Of a stretch of 48,803 nt of DNA, positions 26,108 through 34,472 are shown piece by piece. Under the pieces are notes generated by a model, which saw nothing but the letters and a program-made list of their open reading frames with translations, was not told where the DNA came from and did no database searches. A program made the translations under genes and the position numbers. Numbering within the stretch: the stretch's first letter is position 1; every line of letters begins with the position of its first letter. The DNA comes from JBBIND01 sp037444075 (GTDB lineage Bacteria > Acidobacteriota > Terriglobia > Bryobacterales > Bryobacteraceae). Location: assembly GCA_037444075.1 (NCBI GenBank), contig JBBIND010000025.1:1-48803 (forward strand). Direction: 5' to 3'.

Positions 26108-26210
26108 CAAAGTAAGTCTTATTGACTTATAGCATCCCCGGCAACGAGGCCCAGCTCGTTGTCAGCCCCTCTGAGAAAAGCCCGGGGTTTAACCCCGGGC
26201 TTTCTTCTTT
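26108..26210 (+). ncRNA. Candidate structured small RNA (about 100 nt)
   Basis: The stretch has no credible reading frame but has a promoter, ordered hairpins and a terminator. Hairpin 1: TAAGTC / GACTTA with loop TTATT. Hairpin 2: GGCAACGAG / CTCGTTGTC (9 bp with one G-U, loop GCCCAG). Then a short linker (AGCCCCTCTGAG) and the terminator hairpin. It does not look like tmRNA, SRP RNA, RNase P or 6S RNA, which are longer or differently shaped. Alternative: leader of a lost gene, since no plus-strand gene follows. Function unknown. Confidence 0.5.
26177..26210 (+). terminator. Strong Rho-independent terminator, usable on both strands
   Basis: AAAGCCCGGGG and CCCCGGGCTTT form a perfect 11-bp stem with loop TTTAA, followed by CTTCTTTTCT on the plus strand. 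On the minus strand the stem is followed by TTTTCTC, so it may also back up the neighbouring minus-strand terminator. Confidence 0.85.
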
Positions 26211-26232
26211 TCTGTGACTCATGCCCGCAGCT

Positions 26233-26270
26233 AAAAACAAACAGCGAGTGGGACGTGCCCACCCGCTGTT
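26233..26270 (-). terminator. Rho-independent terminator of the Spy-like gene
   Basis: On the minus strand AACAGCGGGTGGG pairs with CCCACTCGCTGTT (13 bp with one A-C mismatch, loop CACGT) and is followed by TGTTTTTAG. It lies about 110 bases after the stop of the 193-aa Spy-like gene. Confidence 0.8.
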
Positions 26271-26383
26271 GCTTAGTTTCAGTTGCCGTCTTCCCGCCAA
26301 GACTCCCGTAAGTTATTCACCTGCAGATAGTTGGCGGCAATTGGCCGACTCCGCTGAGCGCGGCCTGCCCGAGGCTCAGGCGC

Positions 26384-26965
26384 CTAGAAGCGTACCGCCG
26401 GACCGCCTGCTTCAGATCCTGTGCCACGCCTTCCCATGGGCGTTCCGAAGCCTCCGCCGCGGCCGAAAGCTGCCGGACCTTGGCCCCGGTCACCCTCCGG
26501 CGGGGTGATCAGGTTGAGGCGATGAGCTTCACCGATCGCTCGGCGGGACTGCACGGCTTCCTGCATCTGCTTCAGCTTGGCGGCTTGATCACTCGTGAGC
26601 AGGCTCACGGCACGCTTGTTGTAGTCCTGCCCAAGCTGCTGCAACTGCGTCCTTCCGCGGTGGATACTCAGCAGGATGTTGCCAAGCTCCGTGGGGTTCG
26701 GTGAACTCGCGGAGAGCTTTTCGCGGAGTTGCTCGTGCTGCGTGCGCATCCCCTCCGCGATCTTCTGCACGGCGGTTGCACGCTCCTGGTTCAGAGCCTG
26801 CAGGGACGCGATCTGCTGGTCCGTCAGATTCAGGGCGGACTTGAGCGCGTCAAAGCTGGGAGTGGCGTCCGGCGATCCGCGCATCCCCATGCGGCCCGGT
26901 CCCTGGGCGAGGGCGGCCCCCGCGAACAAACTCAAAGCGAGAAATGTGGTTGCCATCTTTTTCAT
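26384..26965 (-). CDS. Spy/CpxP-like periplasmic protein
   Basis: 193 residues with a signal peptide (MKKMATTFLALSLFAGAALAQ). The mature part is helical and carries two LTxxQ motifs, LNLTDQQIASLQAL and LLTSDQAAKLKQM, the mark of the Spy/CpxP/ZraP group of periplasmic chaperones and metal sensors. The last 50 residues are Gly/Arg/Pro-rich and disordered. GGAGG lies about 9 bases before the ATG. Single gene with its own terminator; likely an envelope-stress protein, which is inference. Confidence 0.85.
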   Translation of the reverse strand: MKKMATTFLALSLFAGAALAQGPGRMGMRGSPDATPSFDALKSALNLTDQQIASLQALNQERATAVQKIAEGMRTQHEQLREKLSASSPNPTELGNILLSIHRGRTQLQQLGQDYNKRAVSLLTSDQAAKLKQMQEAVQSRRAIGEAHRLNLITPPEGDRGQGPAAFGRGGGFGTPMGRRGTGSEAGGPAVRF

Positions 26966-27090
26966 GGTGAATAACCTCCAGTAATGTCAATGTGCGAGGC
27001 CGTTACCGGCTCGGCCCCGCTGCTGCCACCAGCACTGGCTTACACTTCTGTTGACGGATTGGAACGCTGCGGGTTTACGTGTGAGGTTCT

Positions 27091-27366
27091 TCAGAAATCG
27101 AATGACATCTGGCGCCGCGACAGATAGTGGCTGGCTGTCGCCGAAGATGGCGGCACGACGCTGGCGATGCGCCCCCCGAAGCGCCGCGCCATTTCCTCGG
27201 CCACGCTCAGCTCAAGATTGCGGCTGTGGAGGGGAGGGCCGCCGGAAGTGCGTATCCAGTCTTCGGTGAGGCGGTTCAGAAGCTCTTCGAGGTTTGGGTC
27301 AGCTGCTTTCCAAACACCGTCGCGCAAGAAAGCCTTGCGGCTATCGACGCGGATCATCACTCCCAT
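27091..27366 (-). CDS. Small hypothetical protein (91 aa)
   Basis: No signal peptide or membrane segment. The sequence (RVDSRKAFLRDGVWKAAD, NLEELLNRLTEDWI, VAEEMARRFGGRIASVV) is mixed alpha/beta with charged helices and looks like a real cytosolic protein of unknown type. It lies between the Spy-like gene (125 bp away) and the AI-2E-like gene (55 bp away), all on the minus strand. I do not recognise it. Confidence 0.55.
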   Translation of the reverse strand: MGVMIRVDSRKAFLRDGVWKAADPNLEELLNRLTEDWIRTSGGPPLHSRNLELSVAEEMARRFGGRIASVVPPSSATASHYLSRRQMSFDF

Positions 27367-27421
27367 AACAGTCTCATCATACGGGTTCCTTCGCAGTCAG
27401 TGGTGTGCCCGCGCATGGTCT

Positions 27422-27928
27422 TCACGAGGGAGGCGGGGGCTCCTGAGGCGTACTGCGCTGGAGCAGCCGCCAGAACAGGACGGCGGCGGCGACCGCCGGA
27501 ACCGCGAACAGCGCTCCCAACAAACCGAACAGCATGCCCCCGGCCAGCAGGGCCAGAAATACGAGCGCCGGGCGCAAACGCAGGCGGGCGCCCAGAATTA
27601 CCGGAGTCAGCACAAAACTCTCGAGCACTTGCGCCACCACGAAGACCACCAGAAGGCCCAGCAACTGGCGCTGCCCGCCACGCGCAATCAGAGAAACAAC
27701 TACCGGCAAGATAAGGCTGAGCACGGCCCCTATCACCGGGATGAAATGGAGCAAGCCTCCGAGAAAAGCCAACAGGCCCCAGAACGGCAGGTCGAGGTAG
27801 GCGAATCCCGCCGCGTAGAGCGCGAACATGCACAGAGCAACCTGCGCTTGTCCGCGAAGCCAGGCGCCAAGCGTCGAGAGTAGCTCTCCCAGGAAGCCGA
27901 TGAACGTCACCGGTCGCTGCTGCGGCAT
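27422..27928 (-). CDS. Short AI-2E (PerM/TqsA) family membrane protein, C-terminal half only
   Basis: 168 residues with about five membrane helices. The segment GFAYLDLPFWGLLAFLGG, then HFIPVIGAVLSLILPVV, and the final LLGALFAVPAVAAAVLFW match the C-terminal half of AI-2E family permeases, which are normally about 350 residues with three more N-terminal helices. Upstream DNA on the minus strand is only 50 bp before the divergent STAS gene, so there is no room for the missing half. Either a reduced family member or a 5'-truncated relic; the intact frame favours the first. Substrate unknown. Confidence 0.75.
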   Translation of the reverse strand: MPQQRPVTFIGFLGELLSTLGAWLRGQAQVALCMFALYAAGFAYLDLPFWGLLAFLGGLLHFIPVIGAVLSLILPVVVSLIARGGQRQLLGLLVVFVVAQVLESFVLTPVILGARLRLRPALVFLALLAGGMLFGLLGALFAVPAVAAAVLFWRLLQRSTPQEPPPPS

Positions 27929-27962
27929 GGCTCGACAGCAGCTTATCATGCCAGGAGGAACT

Positions 27963-28001
27963 ATGATGAAGGTTCGAGATGGCTTTGGAAATCGAGCATA
28001 G
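27963..28001 (+). CDS. Possible 12-codon upstream ORF overlapping the STAS gene start
   Basis: ATGATGAAGGTTCGAGATGG opens a 12-residue frame (MMKVRDGFGNRA) ending TAG at 28001, 20 bases inside the STAS gene in another frame. CAGGAGGAACT gives it a better ribosome binding site than the STAS ATG at 27979 itself has (GAAGG). It could tune STAS translation or be chance. Confidence 0.3.
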   Translation: MMKVRDGFGNRA

Positions 28002-28353
28002 GCTTACGGAACAAGGTGCGGTGATCGTTCAGTTGAGAGGCCGCGTGGTGTTGGGCGCCGACAGCGGAGTGATTGAGCGTCTCGTGGAAGAACAGGTTGC
28101 GGCTGGCAGGCGCGAAGTCATCTTTGACCTCTCGCAGGTGACTCACATCGACAGCACGGGAATCGGCAGGTTCATTGCGTGTCACGGGCGCCTGCTGGCA
28201 ACCGGCGGGAAGATGTGCCTGGCCGCCGCCGCCGGGCAGGTGCGCGAATCCTTCCGCGCCACGCGCCTGGACACGGTGTTCGACTTTTGTGCCGACGTGG
28301 AAACCGCGGAGCAGCGGCTGGCGGATTCGCGCCGGCGGAACGATACGGCATGA
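27979..28353 (+). CDS. STAS-domain anti-sigma factor antagonist
   Basis: 124 residues, one STAS domain (SpoIIAA/RsbV fold). The conserved phosphorylatable Ser is in THIDSTGIGRF. Such proteins bind an anti-sigma kinase in partner-switching circuits; no RsbW-type kinase or sigma factor is in the window. The first gene of a forward series with overlapping ends: its stop overlaps the phosphoesterase start in ATGA. Confidence 0.9.
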   Translation: MALEIEHRLTEQGAVIVQLRGRVVLGADSGVIERLVEEQVAAGRREVIFDLSQVTHIDSTGIGRFIACHGRLLATGGKMCLAAAAGQVRESFRATRLDTVFDFCADVETAEQRLADSRRRNDTA

Positions 28354-28958
28354 AGATCCTGGTTTTCTCAGACATCCACGGTGATCTGGCCGCACTGCAA
28401 CGCCTGATGGATACGGAGGCGGATGGTTACTTCGCCGCCGGGGATCTGGCCAGCTGGTCACGCGGACTGGAGGCCGCCTGCCGCGTCCTGGCACAGCGCA
28501 GCGGCCGCGTGTGGGTGCTGCCGGGCAACCATGAGACCGAGGAGCAGGTGGAGCAACTCTGCCGCCAGTACGGTTTGAATCCGTTCCACGGGCGCACGGT
28601 CGAGATGGCCGGCTATCACATTGCCGGGCTGGGCTACTCGAGTCCGACGCCATTCAACACGCCGGGTGAATACAGCGAAGAGGAATTAGCGCGCCGGCTC
28701 GCCTGTTTTGCGGAACTGGATCCGATGGTTCTGATTTGCCATTGCCCGCCGCACGGCACGGCGCTGGACCGTGTACGCGAAGACTTGCACGCAGGCAGCT
28801 TAGCGGTGGCCGAGTTCATTCAGGCGCACCAGCCTGAGCACTTTATTTGCGGGCACATCCACGAGGCCGAAGGAACCGGCGTGCTGCTCGGCGCAACCCA
28901 GGGACACAATGCCGGCAAGCGCGGATATCTGCTGGATTTTGATAAACTGAGTGCATGA
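28350..28958 (+). CDS. Calcineurin-like metallophosphoesterase
   Basis: 202 residues. The metal-binding motifs are in place: FSDIHGDLAAL (DxH), AAGDLASW (GD), LPGNHET (GNH), ICHCPPHGT (H) and FICGHIHEAEG (GHxH). Small bacterial members hydrolyse phosphodiesters or nucleotides; substrate not predictable. Start and stop both overlap neighbours by ATGA (STAS upstream, prfB downstream), so it is co-translated with them. Confidence 0.9.
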   Translation: MKILVFSDIHGDLAALQRLMDTEADGYFAAGDLASWSRGLEAACRVLAQRSGRVWVLPGNHETEEQVEQLCRQYGLNPFHGRTVEMAGYHIAGLGYSSPTPFNTPGEYSEEELARRLACFAELDPMVLICHCPPHGTALDRVREDLHAGSLAVAEFIQAHQPEHFICGHIHEAEGTGVLLGATQGHNAGKRGYLLDFDKLSA

Positions 28959-30092
28959 CGATCGAGGAACTCGACCGCCAGTACATAGAGCTCCGCCAGC
29001 AAGCTGACGCTGTGCGGGGCTATCTTTGACGCCCCCTCCAGAAGAAAAGAACTCGCTCTCATAGAAGAAAAGATCTCGTCGCCTGAATTCTGGAACCAGC
29101 CAGAAGCCAGCCAGAAGATCATGCAGGAGCGCAAACGCCTGGAGAGCACCCTTGCGCAGGACGGCGAATTGGCCCGCCAACTGGACGACCTGGACACCCT
29201 GTTCGAACTCGCGCACGAAGGCGAAAGTGTGTCCGCGGACATCGAGCGCGAGATGCAGACCCTCGGCGCGAGCCTGGAGCGGCTGGAAACCACCATGCTG
29301 CTCAGCGGCGAAAACGACCGCGCGGGCGCCATCGTGACCATTCACCCGGGAGCCGGCGGCACGGAGAGTCAGGACTGGGCGGAGATGCTTCTGCGGATGT
29401 ATCTGCGCTGGGCCGAGCGCCACGGCTTTGAGGCGGTCGTCACGGACCGGCTGGAAGGGGAGGGCGCGGGCATCAAGTCGGCGACCTTCGAAGTCAACGG
29501 CGAGGGCGCCTACGGAATGCTGCAATCCGAAGTGGGCGTGCACCGGCTGGTGAGAATTTCCCCCTTTGACGCCAATGCACGGCGGCACACTTCGTTCGCC
29601 TCGGTTTTCGTCTATCCGCAATTGGAAGACGAAATCAAGATCGACATACGCCCGGAAGACCTGCGCGTGGATACGTTCCGGGCAAGCGGCGCGGGAGGGC
29701 AACACGTCAACCGTACGGATTCGGCCATCCGCATGACGCACTTCCCCACGGGCATCGTGGTGCAGTGCCAGAACGAAAGGTCTCAGCACAAGAACCGCGC
29801 GAGCGCGCTGAAACAACTGCGGGCCAAGCTTTACGAGCACGAGATGGACAAGAAGCGAGCCGAAGAGCGCAAACTCGAGGACTCGAAGCTCGACATCAAT
29901 TTCGGCAGCCAGATTCGCAACTACGTGCTGGCGCCCTACCGCCTGGTGAAGGACTTGCGCACACGGCTGGCCATCGGCGATGTGGACCGCGTGCTCGACG
30001 GCGACCTGGACGGGCTGATTCACGCCTACCTCGTTTACAAGAAGACGGGCAAGACTGTCAGTGAAGAAAAGACGGTCGAAGTCGAACCATAG
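28955..30092 (+). CDS. prfB: Peptide chain release factor 2, expressed through a +1 programmed frameshift
   Basis: The reading frame is join(28955..29026, 29028..30092), 378 residues. The first 24 codons end CTT and are followed by an in-frame TGA (29027-29029); a shift by one base at CTTTGAC continues into the main frame as Asp. RF2 reads UGA and UAA; low RF2 promotes the shift, giving autoregulation. The codon-recognition tripeptide SPF (RISPFDANARR) and the catalytic GGQ (GAGGQHVNRTDSAI) are both present. The start overlaps the phosphoesterase stop. The whole gene must be translated across the shift to be functional. Confidence 0.97.
29015..29030 (+). promoter_or_regulatory. RF2 frameshift site with internal SD-like sequence
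   Basis: CGGGGCTATCTTTGAC: the slippery CUU codon, the UGA stop and a C after it are the classic site, and GGGG a few bases upstream is the SD-like stimulator. In E. coli the site is AGGGGGTATCTTTGAC, so only two bases differ. Confidence 0.95.
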
Positions 30093-30102
30093 CGTCGCCG
30101 CG

Positions 30103-31038
30103 ATGGCGAGCGACATTCAGCGGGCCGCTGCTCTGATCTGCGAAGGCGGCCTGGTGGCCTTTCCCACGGAAACAGTCTATGGGTTGGGCGCTAATGCGCT
30201 CGACGCCAAGGCGGTAGACCGCATCTACGCAGCCAAGGGCAGGCCTGGCTCGAGTCCGTTGATTGTCCACGTCGATTCGGTGTCGATGGCGCGGGAATTG
30301 GCTTTGGATTGGCCCGCGGAAGCAGAGGAACTGGCGCGCGCATTCTGGCCCGGCCCGCTGACGTTGGTGGTGCGCAAGCAGGCTGTGATTCCGGACAACG
30401 TAACCGCCGGACTCGAGACGGTGGGCCTGCGGCAGCCGGCGCATCCGGTGGCACTGGCCTTGGTGCGTGCCGCGGGCGTGCCCATTGCCGCGCCGAGCGC
30501 CAACCGGTTCACGGAGTTGTCGCCTACCCGGGCCGAGCACGTGCGTTCCAGCCTTGGCAAGGCGGTGGACATGATCCTGGATGGCGGCCCCACGGAAGTG
30601 GGCATCGAATCGACGGTTTTATCCGTCGCGGAGCAACCGCCGGAGTTGCTGCGCCCGGGCATGATCAGCCGGGAACAGATTGAAGCTCTGATCGGGCCGG
30701 TGCGGCTTGGCCGGCTGGCCGGAGAAGCGCACCCCTCACCAGGCATGCACGCCCGGCATTACTGTCCCCGCACGCCCCTGCTGGTGGTGCCGGGCGGAGA
30801 AGTGCCCTCCGAGGGCCGTGGCGCGTACGTCTACTGGCGGAAACCGGCGGCGGCCCATCGCACGGTGAAACTCGAGCCGGAGGCGGCCGCTTACGCGGCG
30901 CGGCTCTACGATACGCTGCATGCGCTCGACGGAGAAGGACTGGACTGGATCGCTGTGGAAACTCCTCCCGCCGGCGCGGATTGGGAGGGCGTGGTGGACC
31001 GCCTGAAGAAAGCCTCAAGCACGGGCCTCGAACCCTAG
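30103..31038 (+). CDS. L-threonylcarbamoyladenylate synthase (Sua5/TsaC family, two-domain form)
   Basis: 311 residues from ATG 30103; a GTG at 30061 overlapping prfB would add 14 basic residues. The YrdC domain (1-200) has LVAFPTETVYGLGANA, KGRPGSSPLIVHV and PSANRFTELSPT. A C-terminal Sua5 domain follows the linker with LLRPGMIS and SPGMHARHYCPRTPL. It makes threonylcarbamoyl-AMP from Thr, bicarbonate and ATP for the universal t6A37 modification of ANN-reading tRNAs. It lies directly after prfB, both acting in translation. Confidence 0.93.
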   Translation: MASDIQRAAALICEGGLVAFPTETVYGLGANALDAKAVDRIYAAKGRPGSSPLIVHVDSVSMARELALDWPAEAEELARAFWPGPLTLVVRKQAVIPDNVTAGLETVGLRQPAHPVALALVRAAGVPIAAPSANRFTELSPTRAEHVRSSLGKAVDMILDGGPTEVGIESTVLSVAEQPPELLRPGMISREQIEALIGPVRLGRLAGEAHPSPGMHARHYCPRTPLLVVPGGEVPSEGRGAYVYWRKPAAAHRTVKLEPEAAAYAARLYDTLHALDGEGLDWIAVETPPAGADWEGVVDRLKKASSTGLEP

Positions 31039-31043
31039 GCGCC

Positions 31044-32903
31044 ATGGAAAGCTACCTGCTGCACGGCCCGGCGCCGGTCAATGCTATCGGGCATTTGGCC
31101 GGAGCCATGCTGTTCGCCGCCTTGCTGGTGTTTCTGTGGAGGGATCGCCGCGCAGGACGGGCGCGGCTGGCGGCGGCGTCACTGGCAATGGCATGGAACG
31201 CCGGTTCGCTCGTGTTCATGGCCGTGCCTGAAGACGCCGGGGTAGCGGCACATCTGCTGGCGGCCTGCAGTTCCACGGCGCTGACTTTCCTGGCAGCCGT
31301 GTTGCTCCACCTGAGTCTGGAGGGGCGCTACCGCATCATCGTGACGGCGGCTTACGGCCTGGCGGTGGCCGCGAGCGGGCTTCACTGGAGCGAACTGGCG
31401 GCCGAAGCGCCCCTGGAACGGCACCGCGAGGCGCTTGTGGCCACAGCCGCGGGCTTTGCCGCCCTCACGATCCTGGCGGCTATCCTGCTGGCGGTGCGGG
31501 CTCGCGGAGAACGGCACATTTCGCGCCTGCTCGGCACCATGTCGCTGCTCCTGTTTACGCTTTCCTTCGTTCATTTCGGCGAAACCGGCCCGCCCCATTT
31601 CTGGCTGCTCGAACTGGTGCAGCACCACGCCGGAATCCCGTTGGCGCTGTTTGTGCTGCTCAAGGACTACCGCTTCGCCCTGCTGGATGTGTATCTGCGC
31701 GTGGTTGCGAACGTAACGTTGGCGGCGGTCCTGGCGCTCGCGCTGGCCAAACTGGCGGGCCCCGCGCTCGAAGCCGCGGGCGAGTCGCCGGGAAGGGGGC
31801 AGTTGCTTTGGGCGGGAGCCTGTCTCATGCTCATCGCTCACGTCTGGCTGGCGGGGAAACTGCAAAGAGCCATGACGCGTGTCCTGTTCAAGAGTCCTGA
31901 TTTGGATGCGGCGCTGAGAGAACTGCGCTCTGCGGGCCCCGCGCGGAATGAAGGCGAGTATTTGGAATGGGCGGGACAGCGCATGGCTCATCACTTGGGG
32001 GCGGTCCACGTCGAGGCGCTCGCCCGGGAAGAGGAAGCGCTGCGAGCGTTGGAACTGGCGGGTCCTGTTACTGCGGCCGATCTGGGCGGCGTGCGCGCCG
32101 GGTTGGAGGAGCGCGGAGTGGAGGCCGTGGTTCCGTTGCGGTTGTCCGGCTCGGCGGCGCGCTTTGTGCTGCTGGGGCGTCGTCCCGGCGGCAGGCGTTA
32201 CCTGAGTTCCGACTTGCAGTGGCTGGAACGCATGGCCGCGCAAGCCGTGGAAAGGGCCGAGCAAGACAGGGAGGTTGAGTTGAGGCGGCTGGCCGCTGAG
32301 GCCGAATTGCGCGCGCTGGAGTCACAGATTCAGCCGCACTTCCTGTTCAACACGCTGAACACGCTGTATGGCATCATCCCCAAGGAGGCGCAGGGGGCCA
32401 GGAGCACCGTGCTCAACCTTGCGGACATCTTACGGCATCGCCTGCGGACCGGGCGCACGCTGATTCCCCTGAACGAGGAACTGAGGATCGTGCGCGCCTA
32501 TCTGGACGTCGAGAGTCTGCGGCTGGGGAGACGGCTGCGGACGGCGGTGGAGGCCGACGAGCCTGCTCTGGGCGCTCTAATTCCGGTCCTCTCCGTGCAG
32601 CCGCTAGTGGAAAACGCGGTGCGGCACGGGGTCGCGCCACGCCCGGGCGGTGGGGAGATACGGCTTGAGGCGCGCGTTACGGACGGGAGGCTGGAAGTGC
32701 GCGTGGCCGAAACCGGGGACCAGGCGCGGCAAGAGGAGAGTGATACTTCCGGGGAAGGTGTGGGGCTGGAGAACGTGAAGCGCCGTCTGGAACTGTGTTT
32801 CGGAGAAACGGCCACACTCACCGTGGACGTAACGCCGGGCGGGTCAACAGCCGCCTTCAGCGTGCCCTTGAGGAACGCTGAAATTGGGGGAATGACGCGA
32901 TGA
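31044..32903 (+). CDS. LytS-type membrane sensor histidine kinase
   Basis: 619 residues. About seven or eight hydrophobic helices fill residues 1-280, then a linker with a GAF-like part, then the His-kinase domain (ESQIQPHFLFNTLN; phosphorylated His at 432) and a HATPase_c domain (VQPLVENAVRHGVAPRPGG, GEGVGLENVKRRLELCFG). It starts 5 bp after the Sua5 stop and its stop overlaps the LytTR regulator by ATGA, so the two form one two-component system. The ligand sensed by the membrane part is unknown. Confidence 0.92.
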   Translation: MESYLLHGPAPVNAIGHLAGAMLFAALLVFLWRDRRAGRARLAAASLAMAWNAGSLVFMAVPEDAGVAAHLLAACSSTALTFLAAVLLHLSLEGRYRIIVTAAYGLAVAASGLHWSELAAEAPLERHREALVATAAGFAALTILAAILLAVRARGERHISRLLGTMSLLLFTLSFVHFGETGPPHFWLLELVQHHAGIPLALFVLLKDYRFALLDVYLRVVANVTLAAVLALALAKLAGPALEAAGESPGRGQLLWAGACLMLIAHVWLAGKLQRAMTRVLFKSPDLDAALRELRSAGPARNEGEYLEWAGQRMAHHLGAVHVEALAREEEALRALELAGPVTAADLGGVRAGLEERGVEAVVPLRLSGSAARFVLLGRRPGGRRYLSSDLQWLERMAAQAVERAEQDREVELRRLAAEAELRALESQIQPHFLFNTLNTLYGIIPKEAQGARSTVLNLADILRHRLRTGRTLIPLNEELRIVRAYLDVESLRLGRRLRTAVEADEPALGALIPVLSVQPLVENAVRHGVAPRPGGGEIRLEARVTDGRLEVRVAETGDQARQEESDTSGEGVGLENVKRRLELCFGETATLTVDVTPGGSTAAFSVPLRNAEIGGMTR

Positions 32904-33610
32904 AGGTGCTGGTGGCAGACGACGAACCGATTGCCCGGCAAGTGCTGCGGGAGTTGATCGAGGAAGTGGAAGGCGCGGAAGTGGCCGGAGAAGCCTCCAG
33001 CGGGCTGGAGACCATCGAGCAGGTTGCCCGGTTGCAGCCCGATGTCCTGCTGCTCGACATCCAAATGCCCGGACTCGACGGCTTGGCTGTGGCCAGGGCG
33101 TTGCAAGGAGGCCAACTTCCTGTGCTTATCTACGTAACGGCGCACGAGGCGCACGCGCTGGAGGCGTTCGAGCGGGGCGCGGTGGACTATTTGCTGAAGC
33201 CGGTCCGGCGCGAAAGGCTGGAGGCGGCGTTGGCCAAGGCAAGCACTCAGTTGGCAGGGCGGCGGACCAGCAAGCCGCAGGAAGTACGCAAGATCGTCGG
33301 CCGGAAGGGCCAGGAATTGCACCTGATTGACCCGCGGGATGTGGTCGCGTTCCAAGCCGAGGGAGATTTGGTCTGGGTGATCAGCAGCGGGGGGCGCTAC
33401 GAGGCAGGCCGCCCGTTGCGCGAACTGGAACAGAAACTGCCCTCGCCGCCTTTCCGGAGAATCCACAGGGGGACGATCATCAACACGGAGCACATTCGCA
33501 GGCTTACGCCTTTGAGCAGCAAACGGTGGCTTGTGCGCCTCTCGAACGGGCTGGAAACGGTCGTGAGCAAGCGGATGGCCGGAGCCATCCGCGAGCAGAC
33601 TCAGTGGTAG
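32900..33610 (+). CDS. LytTR-family response regulator
   Basis: 236 residues. Receiver 1-120 with DDEP acid pair, phosphoacceptor in LLLDIQMPGLDG, Thr in YVTAHE and Lys in DYLLKPVRR. The LytTR DNA-binding domain is about 135-235 (LHLIDPRDVVAFQAEGDLVW, FRRIHRGTIINTEHIR). Cognate regulator of the preceding kinase, with ATGA coupling. Targets unknown. Confidence 0.94.
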   Translation: MKVLVADDEPIARQVLRELIEEVEGAEVAGEASSGLETIEQVARLQPDVLLLDIQMPGLDGLAVARALQGGQLPVLIYVTAHEAHALEAFERGAVDYLLKPVRRERLEAALAKASTQLAGRRTSKPQEVRKIVGRKGQELHLIDPRDVVAFQAEGDLVWVISSGGRYEAGRPLRELEQKLPSPPFRRIHRGTIINTEHIRRLTPLSSKRWLVRLSNGLETVVSKRMAGAIREQTQW

Positions 33611-33616
33611 CCGCGC

Positions 33617-34405
33617 TTAAGCGGGCATGTTCAGCCGGACGATGGAGAAGAACGCTCCCTGCGGATCGTTCAGGACCGCGAAACGGCCCACTCCGGGGAT
33701 GTCCGTGGGAGGGACACAGACATTCCCGCCCAATTGCTTGGCTTTCTCTGCGGAGGCATCGCAGTCATCCACCTGGAAGTAGGGCATCCAGTGAGGCGGG
33801 ACTCCCTGCCATTTCTCGTCCATTTCGATCATGCCCCCCGCCGGCTGCCCGCCAGCCATCCATTCCGTGTACGGCATGCCCGGCATGTTACTCGCCTTGG
33901 CTGCCCAACCGAACAGAGCTGTGTAGAAACTCTTGGATGCGCCGACATCGTTCGTCGCCAGTTCAGCCCAGCAGAGCGTCCCGGCAACCCCCGCCAGACG
34001 GGCTCCGATATTTTCGTTGGCCTGCCAGGCGGCTAAAGCAGCGCCTTGAGGATCGCGGAACATGGTCATGCGTCCGGCGGTGGAGACATCCAGCGGGCCA
34101 GCCAGGACTTCAGCGCCAAGTTCGCGGGCTTTGGCTGTAATCGCATCCACGTCGTCAACGGAGACGTACAGCAGCCAGTGAGGCGGAATCTTCATTTCGC
34201 GCCGCGCAGCTTCCATTTCGTACATGGCTCCCAGTTCCAAGCCCTGCAGTTTCAGCACGGTATAGACACTGTCGGGGCCCATCGGCATGTCCTCCGAGGC
34301 CCAGCCGAACAAGCCGGAGTAGAACTCCTTGGCGCCCTTGCTGTCAGTGGTGCTCAGTTCGGGCCAGCAGAAGCAGCCGTGCGCATGTTTTTCAATCTGA
34401 GGCAT
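33617..34405 (-). CDS. Two-domain VOC (glyoxalase-fold) protein
   Basis: 262 residues made of two tandem VOC domains. Each opens with a similar block (FCWPELSTTDSKGAKEFYSG and LCWAELATNDVGASKSFYTA) and each closes with FRDPQGAALA or LNDPQGAFFS. The shape matches the glyoxalase/bleomycin resistance group (SMc-type, often annotated 'VOC family protein'), with metal-ligand candidates Glu/His not fully assignable by eye. Substrate unknown. Convergent with the LytTR regulator. Confidence 0.88.
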   Translation of the reverse strand: MPQIEKHAHGCFCWPELSTTDSKGAKEFYSGLFGWASEDMPMGPDSVYTVLKLQGLELGAMYEMEAARREMKIPPHWLLYVSVDDVDAITAKARELGAEVLAGPLDVSTAGRMTMFRDPQGAALAAWQANENIGARLAGVAGTLCWAELATNDVGASKSFYTALFGWAAKASNMPGMPYTEWMAGGQPAGGMIEMDEKWQGVPPHWMPYFQVDDCDASAEKAKQLGGNVCVPPTDIPGVGRFAVLNDPQGAFFSIVRLNMPA

Positions 34406-34472
34406 TTAGTTCCCTCCTGTGGGTCTTGGCAAGACCCGGTATGATCCGCCTATTTGCTCAGTATAAGCGGTT

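Noticed and set aside
28955..29032. In-frame TGA in prfB as a sign of a pseudogene
   Set aside because: It is the standard RF2 frameshift site (CTTTGAC) and the downstream frame is intact with SPF and GGQ.
28800..30116. 438-codon minus-strand frame opposite prfB
   Set aside because: High GC gives long antisense frames; prfB on the plus strand has all family motifs.
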